This document shows, piece after piece, positions 52,294 to 62,358 of a stretch of DNA of 64,000 bases (position 1 is the first letter of the stretch; every line of letters begins with the position of its first letter). The DNA comes from Hyphomicrobiaceae bacterium (GTDB lineage Bacteria; Pseudomonadota; Alphaproteobacteria; Rhizobiales; Hyphomicrobiaceae): the NCBI GenBank assembly GCA_025359185.1, contig JANYHF010000059.1, positions 1-64,000 on the forward strand, in the 5' to 3' direction. A program made the position numbers and the translations under genes. Below the pieces are notes generated by a model. It ran no database searches. It was not told where the DNA came from and was given only the letters and a program-made list of their open reading frames with translations.

Positions 52294-53355
52294 ATGCGCA
52301 TCATCGTCACCGGCGGGGCTGGGTTCATCGGCTCGGCACTCTGCCGTCATTTGATCGCGGCGACCGGCCACGACATCCTCAACATCGACAAGCTCACCTA
52401 TGCGGGTACACTGACGTCCTTGCGTGATGTGGCGGCGGACCCGCGCTACCGGTTCGTTGAGGCTGACATCTGCGACCGCGCCCGCATGGCCGGGCTGTTC
52501 GCAGAGTTCCGCCCCGACGGCGCAATGCATTTGGCCGCCGAGAGCCATGTTGACCGCTCCATTGCCAGCTCCGCCGCCTTCATCGAAACCAATATCATTG
52601 GTACACACTCTTTGCTGGAGGCGGCCCGCGGCTATTGGCAAGGGCTAGCGGGCGAGGCGAAGACGCGCTTCCGGTTTCTGGCGGTGTCCACGGATGAAGT
52701 CTACGGATCGCTCGGCGAAACCGGGCTGTTCGAAGAAACGACGGCCTACGATCCGCGCTCGCCCTACTCGGCCAGCAAGGCGTCCTCCGATCACCTCGTA
52801 TCGGCCTGGCATCACACTTATGGCTTGCCCGTGCTGATCTCCAACTGCTCGAACAACTACGGCCCTTATCACTTCCCCGAAAAGCTCATTCCCCTGACGA
52901 TTCTTAATGCCGTGGCAGGCAAGCTGCTGCCGGTCTACGGCAAGGGTCTCAATGTGCGCGACTGGCTCTACGTCGATGACCACGCGCGGGCCTTGCTGGC
53001 GATCCTGGAAAAGGGGCGGGTGGGCGAAACCTACAATGTCGGCGGCCGCAACGAGCGCACGAACATCGACGTCGTCCGCCGCATTTGCAGCATTCTCGAC
53101 CGGCTGTCGCCAAAAGGCGGGCCGCATGATCGTCTGATTACGTATGTTATGGATCGGCCCGGCCATGACGCGCGCTATGCCATCGACGCCAGCAAACTCG
53201 AAGGCGAACTGGGCTGGCGGGCTGCCGAGAGTTTCGACACCGGCATCGAGAAAACCGTCGCCTGGTATCTCGCCAATGAGTGGTGGTGGCGCCCGTTGCG
53301 CGAAAAAGTGTATAGTGGTGAGCGGCTGGGGCTGGAGGCGGAAAAAACAGTATGA
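52294..53355 (+). CDS. rfbB: dTDP-glucose 4,6-dehydratase
   Basis: A 353-residue extended short-chain dehydrogenase. NAD motif [14 protein letters not shown] is at residues 7-20, catalytic Thr/Asp/Glu lie in [11 protein letters not shown] and Tyr/Lys in [13 protein letters not shown]. It forms dTDP-4-keto-6-deoxyglucose. AGGAG precedes the ATG, ten bases after rfbC. The 150 bases to rfbA hold no gene. Confidence 0.94.
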   Translation: MRIIVTGGAGFIGSALCRHLIAATGHDILNIDKLTYAGTLTSLRDVAADPRYRFVEADICDRARMAGLFAEFRPDGAMHLAAESHVDRSIASSAAFIETNIIGTHSLLEAARGYWQGLAGEAKTRFRFLAVSTDEVYGSLGETGLFEETTAYDPRSPYSASKASSDHLVSAWHHTYGLPVLISNCSNNYGPYHFPEKLIPLTILNAVAGKLLPVYGKGLNVRDWLYVDDHARALLAILEKGRVGETYNVGGRNERTNIDVVRRICSILDRLSPKGGPHDRLITYVMDRPGHDARYAIDASKLEGELGWRAAESFDTGIEKTVAWYLANEWWWRPLREKVYSGERLGLEAEKTV

Positions 53356-53507
53356 GTGATCGTCGTCCTGTGCGCGACGCAGCGCTACTTCAACGGTGCG
53401 CCGCAGACATGGGATCTTCCATCCGTATAACTTGTATCGTACAGCAATGGCTGAGCCAAGATCCCGGATCAGCCTTGCAGGATGACAGCTGACGTGGGGG
53501 CAAAGTC

Positions 53508-54380
53508 ATGAAGGGCATCATCCTTGCAGGAGGCAGCGGCAGCCGTCTTCATCCGCTGACACTGATCACGTCCAAGCAGCTGTTGCCGATCTACGACAAG
53601 CCGATGATCTATTATCCGTTGTCGGCGCTGATGCTGGCGGGCATCACGGATATCCTGATCATCTCGACACCCCGTGATTTGCCGAATTTCGAGAGGCTGC
53701 TGGGCACCGGCAAGCAATGGGGGCTCACGCTTTCGTACGCCGAGCAGCCGAGCCCCGATGGGCTGGCGCAGGCCTTCATCATCGGCGAGAGTTTTGTGCG
53801 CGGGGAGAAGTCGTGCCTGATTCTGGGAGATAATTTGTTCTACGGTCACGGCCTGAGCGAGGTCTTGCAGCGCGCGGCGGCTCTGCGCGACGGAGCTACC
53901 GTGTTCGGTTATCGCGTCGAGGACCCGCAGCGCTACGGCGTTGTCGCTTTTGACGGGGAGGCCCGCGCAACCTCGATCGAAGAAAAGCCGGCGGCGCCGA
54001 AATCCAACTGGGCCGTCATCGGATTATATTTCTATGACGAGGAGGTGGTGGACATCGCCAAGAACCTCGCGCCTTCGCCGCGCGGCGAACTGGAAATCAC
54101 CGATGTCAACCGTATCTACCTGGAACGGTGTAAGCTGACGGTCGAGCGGCTGGGGCGCGGCTTTGCCTGGTTCGATGCCGGGACACACGCGTCGCTGCTG
54201 GAAGCGAGCGAGTTCGTGAAGGTGCTGCAAACCCGGCAAGGCCAGATGATCGCCAGCCCTGAAGAAATCGCTTACGCACAGAAGTTCATCGGCCGCGAGG
54301 AACTGGCGGCGGCAGCTAAGGCGCTGGGGAAGAGCGACTACGGGCGGTATCTGGAGAGGCTGCTGAGCGAGGCGATGTAG
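53508..54380 (+). CDS. rfbA: Glucose-1-phosphate thymidylyltransferase
   Basis: A 290-residue nucleotidyltransferase that makes dTDP-glucose. The signature [20 protein letters not shown] is at residues 8-27, [12 protein letters not shown] and the [20 protein letters not shown] block are typical. GGGGGCAAAGTC precedes the ATG. It completes three of four dTDP-L-rhamnose genes; rfbD is absent from the window. Confidence 0.94.
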   Translation: MKGIILAGGSGSRLHPLTLITSKQLLPIYDKPMIYYPLSALMLAGITDILIISTPRDLPNFERLLGTGKQWGLTLSYAEQPSPDGLAQAFIIGESFVRGEKSCLILGDNLFYGHGLSEVLQRAAALRDGATVFGYRVEDPQRYGVVAFDGEARATSIEEKPAAPKSNWAVIGLYFYDEEVVDIAKNLAPSPRGELEITDVNRIYLERCKLTVERLGRGFAWFDAGTHASLLEASEFVKVLQTRQGQMIASPEEIAYAQKFIGREELAAAAKALGKSDYGRYLERLLSEAM

Positions 54381-54729
54381 CTCATCGCCAAAAGGCGGCT
54401 ACGGATTATTCACCGTCATGGGGTAGGCTGCCGGTATCGTCCTGCCCGTCCACCGCTGCCATGTTTCGCATTGCCGCGTGATGACAGAAAGGTTGCTCTG
54501 GCCAACCGCATCGATGCGATCCGCGAGCGCGGAGCAAGGTAAACGCGGGCGGTTCATGGCCAGAGCCGCGCCGTTAAGATTAACCGCCCTCCGATCGCCG
54601 GGAATCGTCCGGAATGATACATGGATGAACCGGAACCATCACTCTAGGAGCAGGAATGAACGCTTCCTGAGCGCCCGTGACCACGCTATAGTTGGTTAAT
54701 CCAGACCCAACCGGCAACAAGGTCACCCC
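54381..54729. other. Gap between rfbA and the aminotransferase
   Basis: About 350 bases. The rfbA frame stays open for some 50 codons after its stop and ends in a protein-like stretch (RDDRKVALANRIDAIRERGA), perhaps chance or a remnant. A 73-residue plus-strand frame at 54478-54699 looks non-coding. The promoter of the aminotransferase should lie at the 3' end. Confidence 0.4.
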
Positions 54730-56145
54730 ATGGACAAGTCATCGATCCCCAACTACCCGCTTGAAGATCTCGACCGCGAAACGCTGTTCCATCCCAACAC
54801 GTCCATTGCCGATCACCTCAAGAAGGGCCCCTTCATCGCCGCCCAAGGCAAGGGTGTGCGGATCATCGACCACAAGGGCAAGGACATCATCGATTGCAGC
54901 GCCGGCCTATGGTGCGTGAACATTGGATACGGCCGCAAGGAGCTGGGCGAAGCGGCGAAAAAATCGGTCAACGAACTGGCCTATTATCATTTGTTCGGTG
55001 GCGCCTCCAACGAGCCGATCATTCGTCTGGCCGAGCGCGTGCTCCAGCTCTTCCACAATAAGGCGAACGCGCCGCATTTGAGCAAGGTGTTCTTCGGCTG
55101 CTCAGGCTCGGACGCCAACGACACCAACTACAAGCTCGCCCGCTATTACAATAATCTCCGTGGGCTGCCGAAAAAGAAGAAATTTATTTCGCGGTTGGGA
55201 GGCTATCATGGCCTCACCTACGCCGCCGCCAGCCTCACCGGCATCCCTGCCTACCACAAAGCCTGGGACCTGCCGATGGAAGGCGTCATCCATACGTCGT
55301 GCCCGCATTATTACCGCTTCTCTAATCCTGGCGAGAGCGAAGATGCCTTCTGCACACGCATGATCGCCGAGATAGAGGGCATCATCGCGCGCGAGGGCGC
55401 GGACACCATTGCCGCTTTCATCGCCGAGCCGATCATGGGCACGGGCGGCGTGCTAATGCCACCCAAAGGCTATTTTGAGAAGCTGCAACCTATCCTGGCC
55501 AAACACGATATTCTCTTCATCGTCGATGAAGTCATCACCGGCTTCGGTCGCACCGGCCATTGGTTCGCGACCGGCGGCATGAACTTGAAGCCCGACATCG
55601 TGACGCTGGCCAAGGGCATAACATCCGCCTACTTCCCGGTTTCGGCCTCAGTGATTTCAGAAAAGATCTGGAACGTATTGAAGGACGAAAGCCCCAATTA
55701 TGGGCCGGTTATGCATGGTTTCACCTATTCCGGCCATCCGATGGGCGGCAACATAGGGCTCGCCAATCTGCGCATCATGGAAGACGAGCGGATGGTGGAG
55801 AACGGCGCCGAAGTAGGCCCATATCTGCTGAAAGCCTTGCGTGAACGGATCGGCGGCAACCCGTATGTGGGTGACGTGCGCGGTACAGGCATGATCATGG
55901 CGGCCGAGTTCGTCGCCGACAAGACAACGCGGCGGCTGTTTGATCCGAAGTCAGGCGTGCACAGAATGGTGTCGGCCAAGGCGCTGGAGATGGGCCTGCT
56001 CAGCCGTGCGCTGCCCTTCATCGAAGTGTGCTCGTTCTCGCCGCCGCTGATCATGACGCGAGCGGAGGCGGACGAAGCCGTTGGCCGCTTCGGCCGGGCC
56101 CTGGATGCGGTTACGCCGGAGCTGGAGCGGCTGGCGGGAGCGTGA
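54730..56145 (+). CDS. Class III (omega) aminotransferase
   Basis: A 471-residue PLP enzyme. Lys295 ([15 protein letters not shown]) binds PLP, Asp in [14 protein letters not shown] contacts the ring, and [18 protein letters not shown] with [18 protein letters not shown] are subgroup motifs of pyruvate-dependent omega-transaminases. Likely donors are omega-amino acids, diamines or amines; exact substrate is not given. It converges on serA with a hairpin between. Confidence 0.9.
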   Translation: MDKSSIPNYPLEDLDRETLFHPNTSIADHLKKGPFIAAQGKGVRIIDHKGKDIIDCSAGLWCVNIGYGRKELGEAAKKSVNELAYYHLFGGASNEPIIRLAERVLQLFHNKANAPHLSKVFFGCSGSDANDTNYKLARYYNNLRGLPKKKKFISRLGGYHGLTYAAASLTGIPAYHKAWDLPMEGVIHTSCPHYYRFSNPGESEDAFCTRMIAEIEGIIAREGADTIAAFIAEPIMGTGGVLMPPKGYFEKLQPILAKHDILFIVDEVITGFGRTGHWFATGGMNLKPDIVTLAKGITSAYFPVSASVISEKIWNVLKDESPNYGPVMHGFTYSGHPMGGNIGLANLRIMEDERMVENGAEVGPYLLKALRERIGGNPYVGDVRGTGMIMAAEFVADKTTRRLFDPKSGVHRMVSAKALEMGLLSRALPFIEVCSFSPPLIMTRAEADEAVGRFGRALDAVTPELERLAGA

Positions 56146-56162
56146 TGGTGCGGTGGGGACTG

Positions 56163-56191
56163 GGTGTCAGGCACCGCTGGTGCCTGACACC
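56163..56191. terminator. GTGTCAGGCACC hairpin between convergent genes
   Basis: GGTGTCAGGCACC-GCT-GGTGCCTGACACC: perfect 13-base stem, three-base loop, 17 bases after the aminotransferase stop and 15 bases before the serA stop. The same stem recurs at 60293-60319, also between convergent genes. Likely a two-way transcription stop. Confidence 0.7.
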
Positions 56192-56206
56192 GGGTCAGCC
56201 GCTGGC

Positions 56207-57787
56207 CTAAAACACCAGCCGTTCCACCCTCTTCACATGCGGCAACGCCTTCACGTCGGACAGCACTTTGTCCGACACCGGATCATCCACCTCGGCGAGC
56301 GCGATGGCTTCGCCGCCGGGGCGGTTGCGGCCGAGACTGAAGGCTGCGATGTTGACGCCCGCTGCGCCCAGCAATGAGCCCAAAGCACCAATATATCCTG
56401 GCTTATCGGCGTTCTGCGTGTACAGCATATGTGCCCCGATCTCGGCTTCAAGATTAATGCCATCGAGCTGGATCAGCCGCCCGCGGCCATCCGAAAACAC
56501 CGTGCCCGCCACCGATCGCTCGCCAGCCTCGCTGAGCACCCGCACCCGCATATACGATCCGTACGCGCCCTGCTGCGCGCGGGTCGACTCGTTGATGGTG
56601 ATGCCACGCTCCTTGGCGATGACCGGCGCCGAGACCATGTTGGCGCCCTCCAGCACATGCCCAAGCACGCCCGCCAGCGCCGCCGACGTCAACGCCCGCG
56701 TGTTCATGCTGGCGACTTCGCCGGTGTATTCGATGCCGATCTCCTTCAACCCCGAATGCGTGACCTGGCCGCAGAATGACCCGAGCTGCTCGGCCAGTTT
56801 CACAAACGGGCGCAAGCGTGGTGCTTCATCGGCTGAAATCGACGGGAAGTTGAGGGCGTTGGTGATCGCGCCGGTGGTGAGATAGTCCGACATCTGCTCG
56901 GCGACCTGCACGGCAACGTTTTCCTGGGCCTCCACCGTGGACGCGCCCAAATGAGGTGTACACACCACGTTCTCGTAACCGAACAGGGGATGTGTTTTGG
57001 CAGGCTCCTCTGCAAACACGTCGAGCCCCGCGCCAGCGATATGGCCGCTGTCCAATCCCGCTTTCAGCGCCACCTCGTCCACCAGACCGCCGCGCGCGCA
57101 GTTGATAATCCGCACGCCCATCTTCATTTTCGCGATGGCCTTAGCGTCGATGATGTTACGTGTCTTCTCGATGAGAGGCGTATGCAGCGTAATGAAGTCA
57201 GCACGCCGGAACAGCTCATCCAGTTCCACTTTCTCAACGCCCAGCCGCTGCGCCCGGTCTGCCGTCAGGAACGGATCGTACGCGACGACGCGCATCTTCA
57301 GGCCAACGGCACGATCGGCGACAATCGATCCGATATTGCCGCAACCTATGATGCCCAGCGTCTTGCCCGTGATCTCGACACCCAGAAACCGCGACTTCTC
57401 CCATTTGCCGGCGTGGGTTGAACGGTCGGCGGCCGGGATCTGCCGGGCGAGGGCGAGCACCATCGTGATGGCGTGCTCGGCGGTGGTGATGGAATTGCCA
57501 AACGGCGTGTTCATCACAATGACGCCCTTGGCGGTGGCTGCCTTGATATCGATGTTGTCGACACCAATCCCCGCCCTGCCAATGACCTTGAGCTTGCCCG
57601 CCGCCGCGATCAGTTTGTCGGTCGCCTTCGTCGCCGAGCGCACGGCAAGACCGTCATACTGCGGAATGATTGCCAGCAACTCGTCTTTGCTCAGCCCCGT
57701 CTTCACGTCGGCCGCAATGCCGCGCTCCTTGAAGACAGCGACGGCCTGAGCAGAGAGTTCGTCGGCAATGAGAACGCGCGGTGCCAT
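56207..57787 (-). CDS. serA: D-3-phosphoglycerate dehydrogenase
   Basis: A 526-residue long-form PGDH, first step of serine synthesis. Catalytic Arg in NCARGGLVDE, Glu in LDVFAEEPAKTHPLF and His in VVCTPHLGAST are present; the NAD motif is GIIGCGNIGSIVADRA. The C-terminal ASB and ACT domains run from about residue 320 to the end, where serine feedback usually acts. The ATG at 57787 has AAGGGA upstream. It follows serC by 84 bases on the same strand. Confidence 0.95.
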   Translation of the reverse strand: MAPRVLIADELSAQAVAVFKERGIAADVKTGLSKDELLAIIPQYDGLAVRSATKATDKLIAAAGKLKVIGRAGIGVDNIDIKAATAKGVIVMNTPFGNSITTAEHAITMVLALARQIPAADRSTHAGKWEKSRFLGVEITGKTLGIIGCGNIGSIVADRAVGLKMRVVAYDPFLTADRAQRLGVEKVELDELFRRADFITLHTPLIEKTRNIIDAKAIAKMKMGVRIINCARGGLVDEVALKAGLDSGHIAGAGLDVFAEEPAKTHPLFGYENVVCTPHLGASTVEAQENVAVQVAEQMSDYLTTGAITNALNFPSISADEAPRLRPFVKLAEQLGSFCGQVTHSGLKEIGIEYTGEVASMNTRALTSAALAGVLGHVLEGANMVSAPVIAKERGITINESTRAQQGAYGSYMRVRVLSEAGERSVAGTVFSDGRGRLIQLDGINLEAEIGAHMLYTQNADKPGYIGALGSLLGAAGVNIAAFSLGRNRPGGEAIALAEVDDPVSDKVLSDVKALPHVKRVERLVF

Positions 57788-57871
57788 GGTTTGAGAGTCC
57801 CTTCGGAGAAATCGTTGAGTAGGCGGCAAGTAGAAGGCTGCGGGGCGCAGGCAGTAAGGCAGGCTCCTGCG

Positions 57872-59053
57872 TTACGGCCTTGCCGCTGCCTGTTCCCTGT
57901 CGCCAGCTGCCGTGCATTGCGCATACGCCCAGTCGAGCCAGGGCAGCAGCGCTTCGATATCGGAAGTTTCCACCGTCGAGCCCGCCCAGATTCGCAGGCC
58001 CGGCGGCGCATCGCGGTAATGGCCGATGTCGTAAGCAACCTTCTCGGATTCGAGCAGGGCACAGAGCTTTTTCGAGACTGCCGCCTGGCCGTCCACGGAC
58101 AATGCCGTCACCGCGGGATCTTTGAACTTGAGGCATACAGACGTGTTCGACACCGTTGCCGGGTTTATCGCGAGATCTGCAACCCACGAGGACTTCGCCA
58201 CCCACGCCCGGATCGCAGCGGCGTTGGCGTCGGCGCGCGTAATCAGCGCCGTCTGCCCGCCCAATCCGTCCGCCCACGTCAGCGCATCGAGATAATCTTC
58301 CACGCACAGCATCGACGGCGTGTTGATGGTCTCGCCTTCGAAGATGCCTTCGATCAACTTGCCGCCCTTGGCCATGCGGAAGATCTTGGGCAGCGGCCAC
58401 GGCGGATTGTAGGTGCTCAGACGTTCGGCCGCGCGTGGTGACAGGACGATGACGCCATGCTGCGCTTCGCCACCGACGGCCTTCTGCCAGGAATAGGTGG
58501 TCACGTCGCACTTGGCCCAGTCGATGGCTTGCGCAAACGCCGCCGACGTTGCATCGACGAAGGTGAGGCCTTGACGGGTCGCCGGAATCCAATCCCCGTC
58601 AGGCACCCGCACGCCCGACGTGGTGCCATTCCAAGTGAAAACAACGTCGCGCGAGAAATCAACGGTCGAGAGATCCGGCAGCGCCCCATAGGCGGCCTCG
58701 ATCTCGCGCACATCCTTGAGTTTTAGTTCTTTTAGAACATCCGTTGCCCAGCCCTTGCCGAAGGCTTCCCACGCCAGCACATCAATGCCGCGTGCGCCCA
58801 GCATCGACCACATGGCGGCCTCGAAGGCGCCCGTATCCGACGCGGGCATGATGCCGATGCGGTAGTCCATTGGGATGCCAAGGATGGCGCGGGTCTTGTC
58901 GATCGCGAGCTTCAGGCGCGCCTTGCCCTCTTTGGAGCGATGCGAGCGGCCGGTCAGCGCGGATTCGAGGGATTTGGCAGTCCAGCCGGGGCGCTTGGCG
59001 CAGGGCCCGGAGGAGAAATTAGCGATGGCGGGTTTAAGCGTCGGCTTGGTCAT
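57872..59053 (-). CDS. serC: Phosphoserine aminotransferase
   Basis: A 393-residue PLP enzyme, second step of serine synthesis. Lys191 lies in [15 protein letters not shown]; the N-terminal [18 protein letters not shown] and the [17 protein letters not shown] stretch mark the alphaproteobacterial SerC subgroup. The ATG at 59053 is chosen because AAAGGGTGG sits at a suitable distance; a GTG three codons upstream is possible. First gene of serC-serA. Confidence 0.94.
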   Translation of the reverse strand: MTKPTLKPAIANFSSGPCAKRPGWTAKSLESALTGRSHRSKEGKARLKLAIDKTRAILGIPMDYRIGIMPASDTGAFEAAMWSMLGARGIDVLAWEAFGKGWATDVLKELKLKDVREIEAAYGALPDLSTVDFSRDVVFTWNGTTSGVRVPDGDWIPATRQGLTFVDATSAAFAQAIDWAKCDVTTYSWQKAVGGEAQHGVIVLSPRAAERLSTYNPPWPLPKIFRMAKGGKLIEGIFEGETINTPSMLCVEDYLDALTWADGLGGQTALITRADANAAAIRAWVAKSSWVADLAINPATVSNTSVCLKFKDPAVTALSVDGQAAVSKKLCALLESEKVAYDIGHYRDAPPGLRIWAGSTVETSDIEALLPWLDWAYAQCTAAGDREQAAARP

Positions 59054-59266
59054 TGCGTCCACCCTTTCAGATGGTGAGCCCCTCGTTGGGGAGGGGTGGC
59101 CCGCTGCCGGAATTATGGTGCGTCGCGGTGATTGTCAAGAAAGCTGGGTGCCGGTCACGCGACCCACACACCGCGTGCACGCAAATGTGACACAAAGGGC
59201 CTGCTGACGGCGCGCTCCGGGCAGCCTATATAGTGGGTTCGGCGCTACGGGATGCGGAGACTGTCG

Positions 59267-59584
59267 ATGCTTTTCATTCTGCGACTGTTCGGTGGCTGGT
59301 CCATCCTGGCAGCAGCCATCGCGCTTACTTACGACATCACTGCCGCGTACCAGACGGGCGCCAAGCTGGTGTTCGCTTCGCTCGGCAAGGATTGGGAGGC
59401 CATTAGTCCGTCGTCGCTCAATGCACTGCAGACGGGCATTGAGCGGCACGTCGCCAGAGCCTTGTGGGACCCGCTGGTTCTGGGGATTTTGAAGACACCA
59501 GCCTTTGCGGCTTTCGCGGTCTTTGGTGTGCTGCTGTATATCCTCGGAATGCGCCGGAGCCGGACGAATATCTACGCCAACTAG
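59267..59584 (+). CDS. Small two-helix membrane protein
   Basis: A 105-residue protein with hydrophobic helices at about residues 2-26 and 73-92 and a short basic end RRSRTNIYAN. GGAG precedes the ATG at 59267. It resembles short alphaproteobacterial membrane proteins without assigned function that lie near serA/serC. It is divergent from serC; msrA follows in the same direction after 27 bases. Confidence 0.65.
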   Translation: MLFILRLFGGWSILAAAIALTYDITAAYQTGAKLVFASLGKDWEAISPSSLNALQTGIERHVARALWDPLVLGILKTPAFAAFAVFGVLLYILGMRRSRTNIYAN

Positions 59585-59611
59585 TCAACCCAAACTGAAG
59601 GAGCCCACGCC

Positions 59612-60277
59612 ATGCTATTGTCGCGGAATCAGACAGGTATGCCTGCCCAGGATCGCGCGCCGGCCGGCCGCCCCGATGCCTTGCCCACGGCCAGCCGTCA
59701 CCACATCAGTGGAGCCGCCTTGAAGGGGCCATTTCCAGCAGGCTCGGAGCAAGTTATCTTCGGGCTCGGCTGCTTCTGGGGAGCGGAGCGCAAATTCTGG
59801 TCCTTGCCTGGCGTGATCATGACGGCAGTTGGCTATGCTGGCGGTTACACACCCAATGCCACGTATAAGGAGGTCTGCTCCGGCGCGACCGGCCACAACG
59901 AGGTGGTGCTGGTGACCTATGATCCCAAGCTGATCAGCGTTGACCAACTGTTGAAGGTGTTCTGGGAGAGCCATAATCCCACGCAAGGGATGCGCCAAGG
60001 CAATGATATGGGCACGCAGTACCGCTCGGGCATTTATGTGACGACGGCGGAGCAGAAGGCTGCGGCGCTGGCGTCGAAGGCCGGATACAACGCGGCGCTG
60101 GCGGCAAAAGGTCTCGGCGCGATCACAACGGAAATCCTTGACGCACCAGAGTTCTACTATGCCGAGGATTATCATCAGCAGTACCTTGCCAAGAATCCGG
60201 GCGGCTATTGCGGCCTTGGCGGCACGGGCGTGGTTTGCCAGATCGGCACGGGCGTAAGGGCGATGGCGGCGGAATGA
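59612..60277 (+). CDS. msrA: Peptide methionine sulfoxide reductase MsrA
   Basis: A 221-residue enzyme reducing methionine-S-sulfoxide in proteins. Catalytic Cys54 lies in [33 protein letters not shown] and the C-terminal [20 protein letters not shown] with resolving Cys follow. The first 40 residues are an extension seen in longer MsrA forms. GGAG precedes the ATG. Converges with an aminotransferase. Confidence 0.95.
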   Translation: MLLSRNQTGMPAQDRAPAGRPDALPTASRHHISGAALKGPFPAGSEQVIFGLGCFWGAERKFWSLPGVIMTAVGYAGGYTPNATYKEVCSGATGHNEVVLVTYDPKLISVDQLLKVFWESHNPTQGMRQGNDMGTQYRSGIYVTTAEQKAAALASKAGYNAALAAKGLGAITTEILDAPEFYYAEDYHQQYLAKNPGGYCGLGGTGVVCQIGTGVRAMAAE

Positions 60278-60292
60278 TTTCCTGGTGCCCTA

Positions 60293-60319
60293 GTGTCAGG
60301 CACCCGCGGTGCCTGACAC
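60293..60319. terminator. GTGTCAGGCACC hairpin, second copy
   Basis: GTGTCAGGCACC-CGC-GGTGCCTGACAC: perfect 12-base stem. It starts 16 bases past the msrA stop and overlaps the last codons and stop of the convergent aminotransferase, encoding its VSGTAGA end. Same stem as at 56163-56191. Confidence 0.7.
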
Positions 60320-61711
60320 CAACCCCATCCGCCGTGTCTCGGCCTCAAAATCCGCCACCATCGCTGACAGCCGTCGCATCAACTCGTCGCACTCGGCGCG
60401 GGTGATGATCATCGGCGGGCAGACCATGATCCAATCGCCGTTGCGGCCGTGCGCCGTTCGGCGTCCGTAGACCAGAAGACCGTTACGCAGGCCCGCCAGC
60501 TTCAGGAGATCAACTGGCGATACCTCCGGCGGGAACTGCCCCTTGGTGGCCTTATCTGTGACTACCTCCAGCGCCATGACCAGACCCAGACCACGAATGT
60601 CACCCACCACACTTGAATGGGCCTTCAAGCCTTCGAGCTTTTCGCGCAGATAGGCGCCCATCTTTTTGGTGTTTCGCAGGATATCCAGCCGCTCGTATTC
60701 GTCCAGCACGGCCAGGGCTGTGGCGCAAGAAATCGGATTTGCTGTGTACGTATGGATGAAGGCGAAACCGGCGCTTGCTGCCAGCGTGTCGGCCATTCGC
60801 GCGGGGATCAGCGTGGCGCCCAGCGGCGTGTAGCCGGAGCCGAGGCCCTTGGCCATGACGACCAAATCGGGCAGCGCATCCGGCCAATTGTGCGCGGCAA
60901 GGAACGTGCCCGTGCGACCGGTGCCACACAACACTTCGTCGAAAACCAGCGCGATGCCCGCCTTGGTACAGATCTCGCGGATCTGGCGGAAATACTCTGG
61001 CGGCGGAACATTGCAGCCGGTGGCAAGGCCACCCACCGGTTCGATGAAGAAGGCGAGGATGGTATCCGCACCCTCCTTGCGGATCATCTGCTCCAACGCC
61101 TCGACGCAATGGCGCGCATACGTCGTTGCTGTGTGGTTGGCGGGCAGCCGGTAGCTAACAGGCGAGGGCACCTTCAAGGCCGCAAGTGCCATGCCGTCCA
61201 GATAGGGGGCAATGTCGTCATCGCCGGACATCGCCAGCGTCAGCATCGTTGCGCCGTGATAGGACGGATTGCAGGTGATGATCTTGCGCCGCTGCGGCTC
61301 GCCCATGACGACGGCATACTGACGCAGAAATTTCACGGCGCATTCAATGGCCTCGCTGCCGCCCGAGGAGAGGCAGACGCGCTCGAAACCCGGTCCCGCC
61401 AGTGCCGCGATTCGCGCTGTCAAATCGATGTTCGGCTGGCTACGGGCGTGGCTGCAATAGGCGAAATCGACGGTTTTGGCCTGCCGCGCCATGGCGTCGG
61501 CGACCACCTCGCTGCCATGACCAATGTTGCTGACGACCGGCCCGGACGACAAATCGATATAGTCGCGGCCGTCCTCGTCCCACATCGTGATGCCCTTGGC
61601 GCGCACGATCAGCGGCCGGGGAACTGCGCCATTCCAGGGATAAAAAACATCCTGCCCGCCGCCTTGGGCGGGGTGGATGGCTTTGCGAGGCAATCCAGTC
61701 ATGGCGCGCAT
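60296..61711 (-). CDS. Class III aminotransferase (second)
   Basis: A 471-residue PLP enzyme. Lys288 (VVMAKGLGSGYTPLG) and Asp258 (LVFDEVLCGTGRTG) are in place; LSSGGSEAIECAVKFLRQY is the phosphate-binding segment. It differs clearly from the aminotransferase at 54730 and resembles the BioA/omega-aminotransferase group acting on amines or amino acids. The last seven residues are encoded by the hairpin repeat at 60293-60319. Usg lies 55 bases upstream on the same strand. Confidence 0.88.
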   Translation of the reverse strand: MRAMTGLPRKAIHPAQGGGQDVFYPWNGAVPRPLIVRAKGITMWDEDGRDYIDLSSGPVVSNIGHGSEVVADAMARQAKTVDFAYCSHARSQPNIDLTARIAALAGPGFERVCLSSGGSEAIECAVKFLRQYAVVMGEPQRRKIITCNPSYHGATMLTLAMSGDDDIAPYLDGMALAALKVPSPVSYRLPANHTATTYARHCVEALEQMIRKEGADTILAFFIEPVGGLATGCNVPPPEYFRQIREICTKAGIALVFDEVLCGTGRTGTFLAAHNWPDALPDLVVMAKGLGSGYTPLGATLIPARMADTLAASAGFAFIHTYTANPISCATALAVLDEYERLDILRNTKKMGAYLREKLEGLKAHSSVVGDIRGLGLVMALEVVTDKATKGQFPPEVSPVDLLKLAGLRNGLLVYGRRTAHGRNGDWIMVCPPMIITRAECDELMRRLSAMVADFEAETRRMGLVSGTAGA

Positions 61712-61765
61712 CTCCTACGATCCGGTAAGACAATGCCGTGCCGCGCGCCCGTGACGCAACCCCCC

Positions 61766-62035
61766 TCAATGCATGATCAGTTGGCCGTCCTTATAACGGA
61801 ACTCGCGCGGGCAGATCAGGCCCTTGTGGGCGACGCGCACGCCCTGCAACGGCCCTTCCAGCTTGTGCACCCAAAAATCGAGAAACGATTTCAGCTTCGG
61901 GTAGAGTGGGTGCAGGTCGTAGTCCTGCCAGACATAGGTCTGCAGCAAGGAGCGATGGTCCGGCAGCCGGTAGAGAATTTCGGCCGTCGTCAAACTGAAG
62001 CCAGCGAACTGCTTTTCAAAGTCGCGATCCCGCAT
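61766..62035 (-). CDS. usg: Usg family protein
   Basis: An 89-residue protein with the wording of the Usg family (FEKQFAGFSLTTAEILYRLP, LLQTYVWQDYDLHPLYPKL, GPLQGVRVAHKGLICPREFR). The family is found mainly in alphaproteobacteria; no biochemical role is established to my knowledge. The ATG at 62035 has GGAG eight bases upstream, better than the upstream in-frame start at 62068. Confidence 0.85.
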   Translation of the reverse strand: MRDRDFEKQFAGFSLTTAEILYRLPDHRSLLQTYVWQDYDLHPLYPKLKSFLDFWVHKLEGPLQGVRVAHKGLICPREFRYKDGQLIMH

Positions 62036-62358
62036 CGTCACGCTCCGCTCAGGTTTCCCGCAAAGCAACCGATGACGGAAGGATACTCTGATTCGGATGA
62101 ATATTGCCTAAATGAGACAATGAAATCAGTCGATTGGCACTCACAGCTCGGGACGGCTGCCTGCGTGCACTGCGGTAGAATGGCCGCATCGGCTTAAACA
62201 GAGGCCTGCAAAACCAATGACATCCCTTGACCTTTCAGCTCGTATGCAGCCAAACGGACACACTCTGATGCCGTCCTGCAGTGTGCGGTAGGAAAGGTCT
62301 TGGAGCCGTTTTCCCAAGAGTCTAGAGTGCTTTGGGGATCGATCGTGAGAGGCTTTTG
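62036..62358. other. Gap upstream of the CapA-family gene
   Basis: About 320 bases. The minus strand between 62194 and about 62310 reads TASECVRLAAYELKGQGMSL then VLQASV and a stop, protein-like but without a start or family; a possible remnant. AT content is higher than around it. Promoters for usg and the CapA gene should lie here. Confidence 0.4.

Noticed and set aside
54378-54550. Read-through or extension of rfbA past its stop
   Set aside because: RfbA is already of normal length; the extra codons have no family match, so chance openness in GC-rich DNA is likelier.
54478-54699. 73-residue open frame before the aminotransferase
   Set aside because: Arg/Ser-rich shadow-like composition, no ribosome site and no recognised family.
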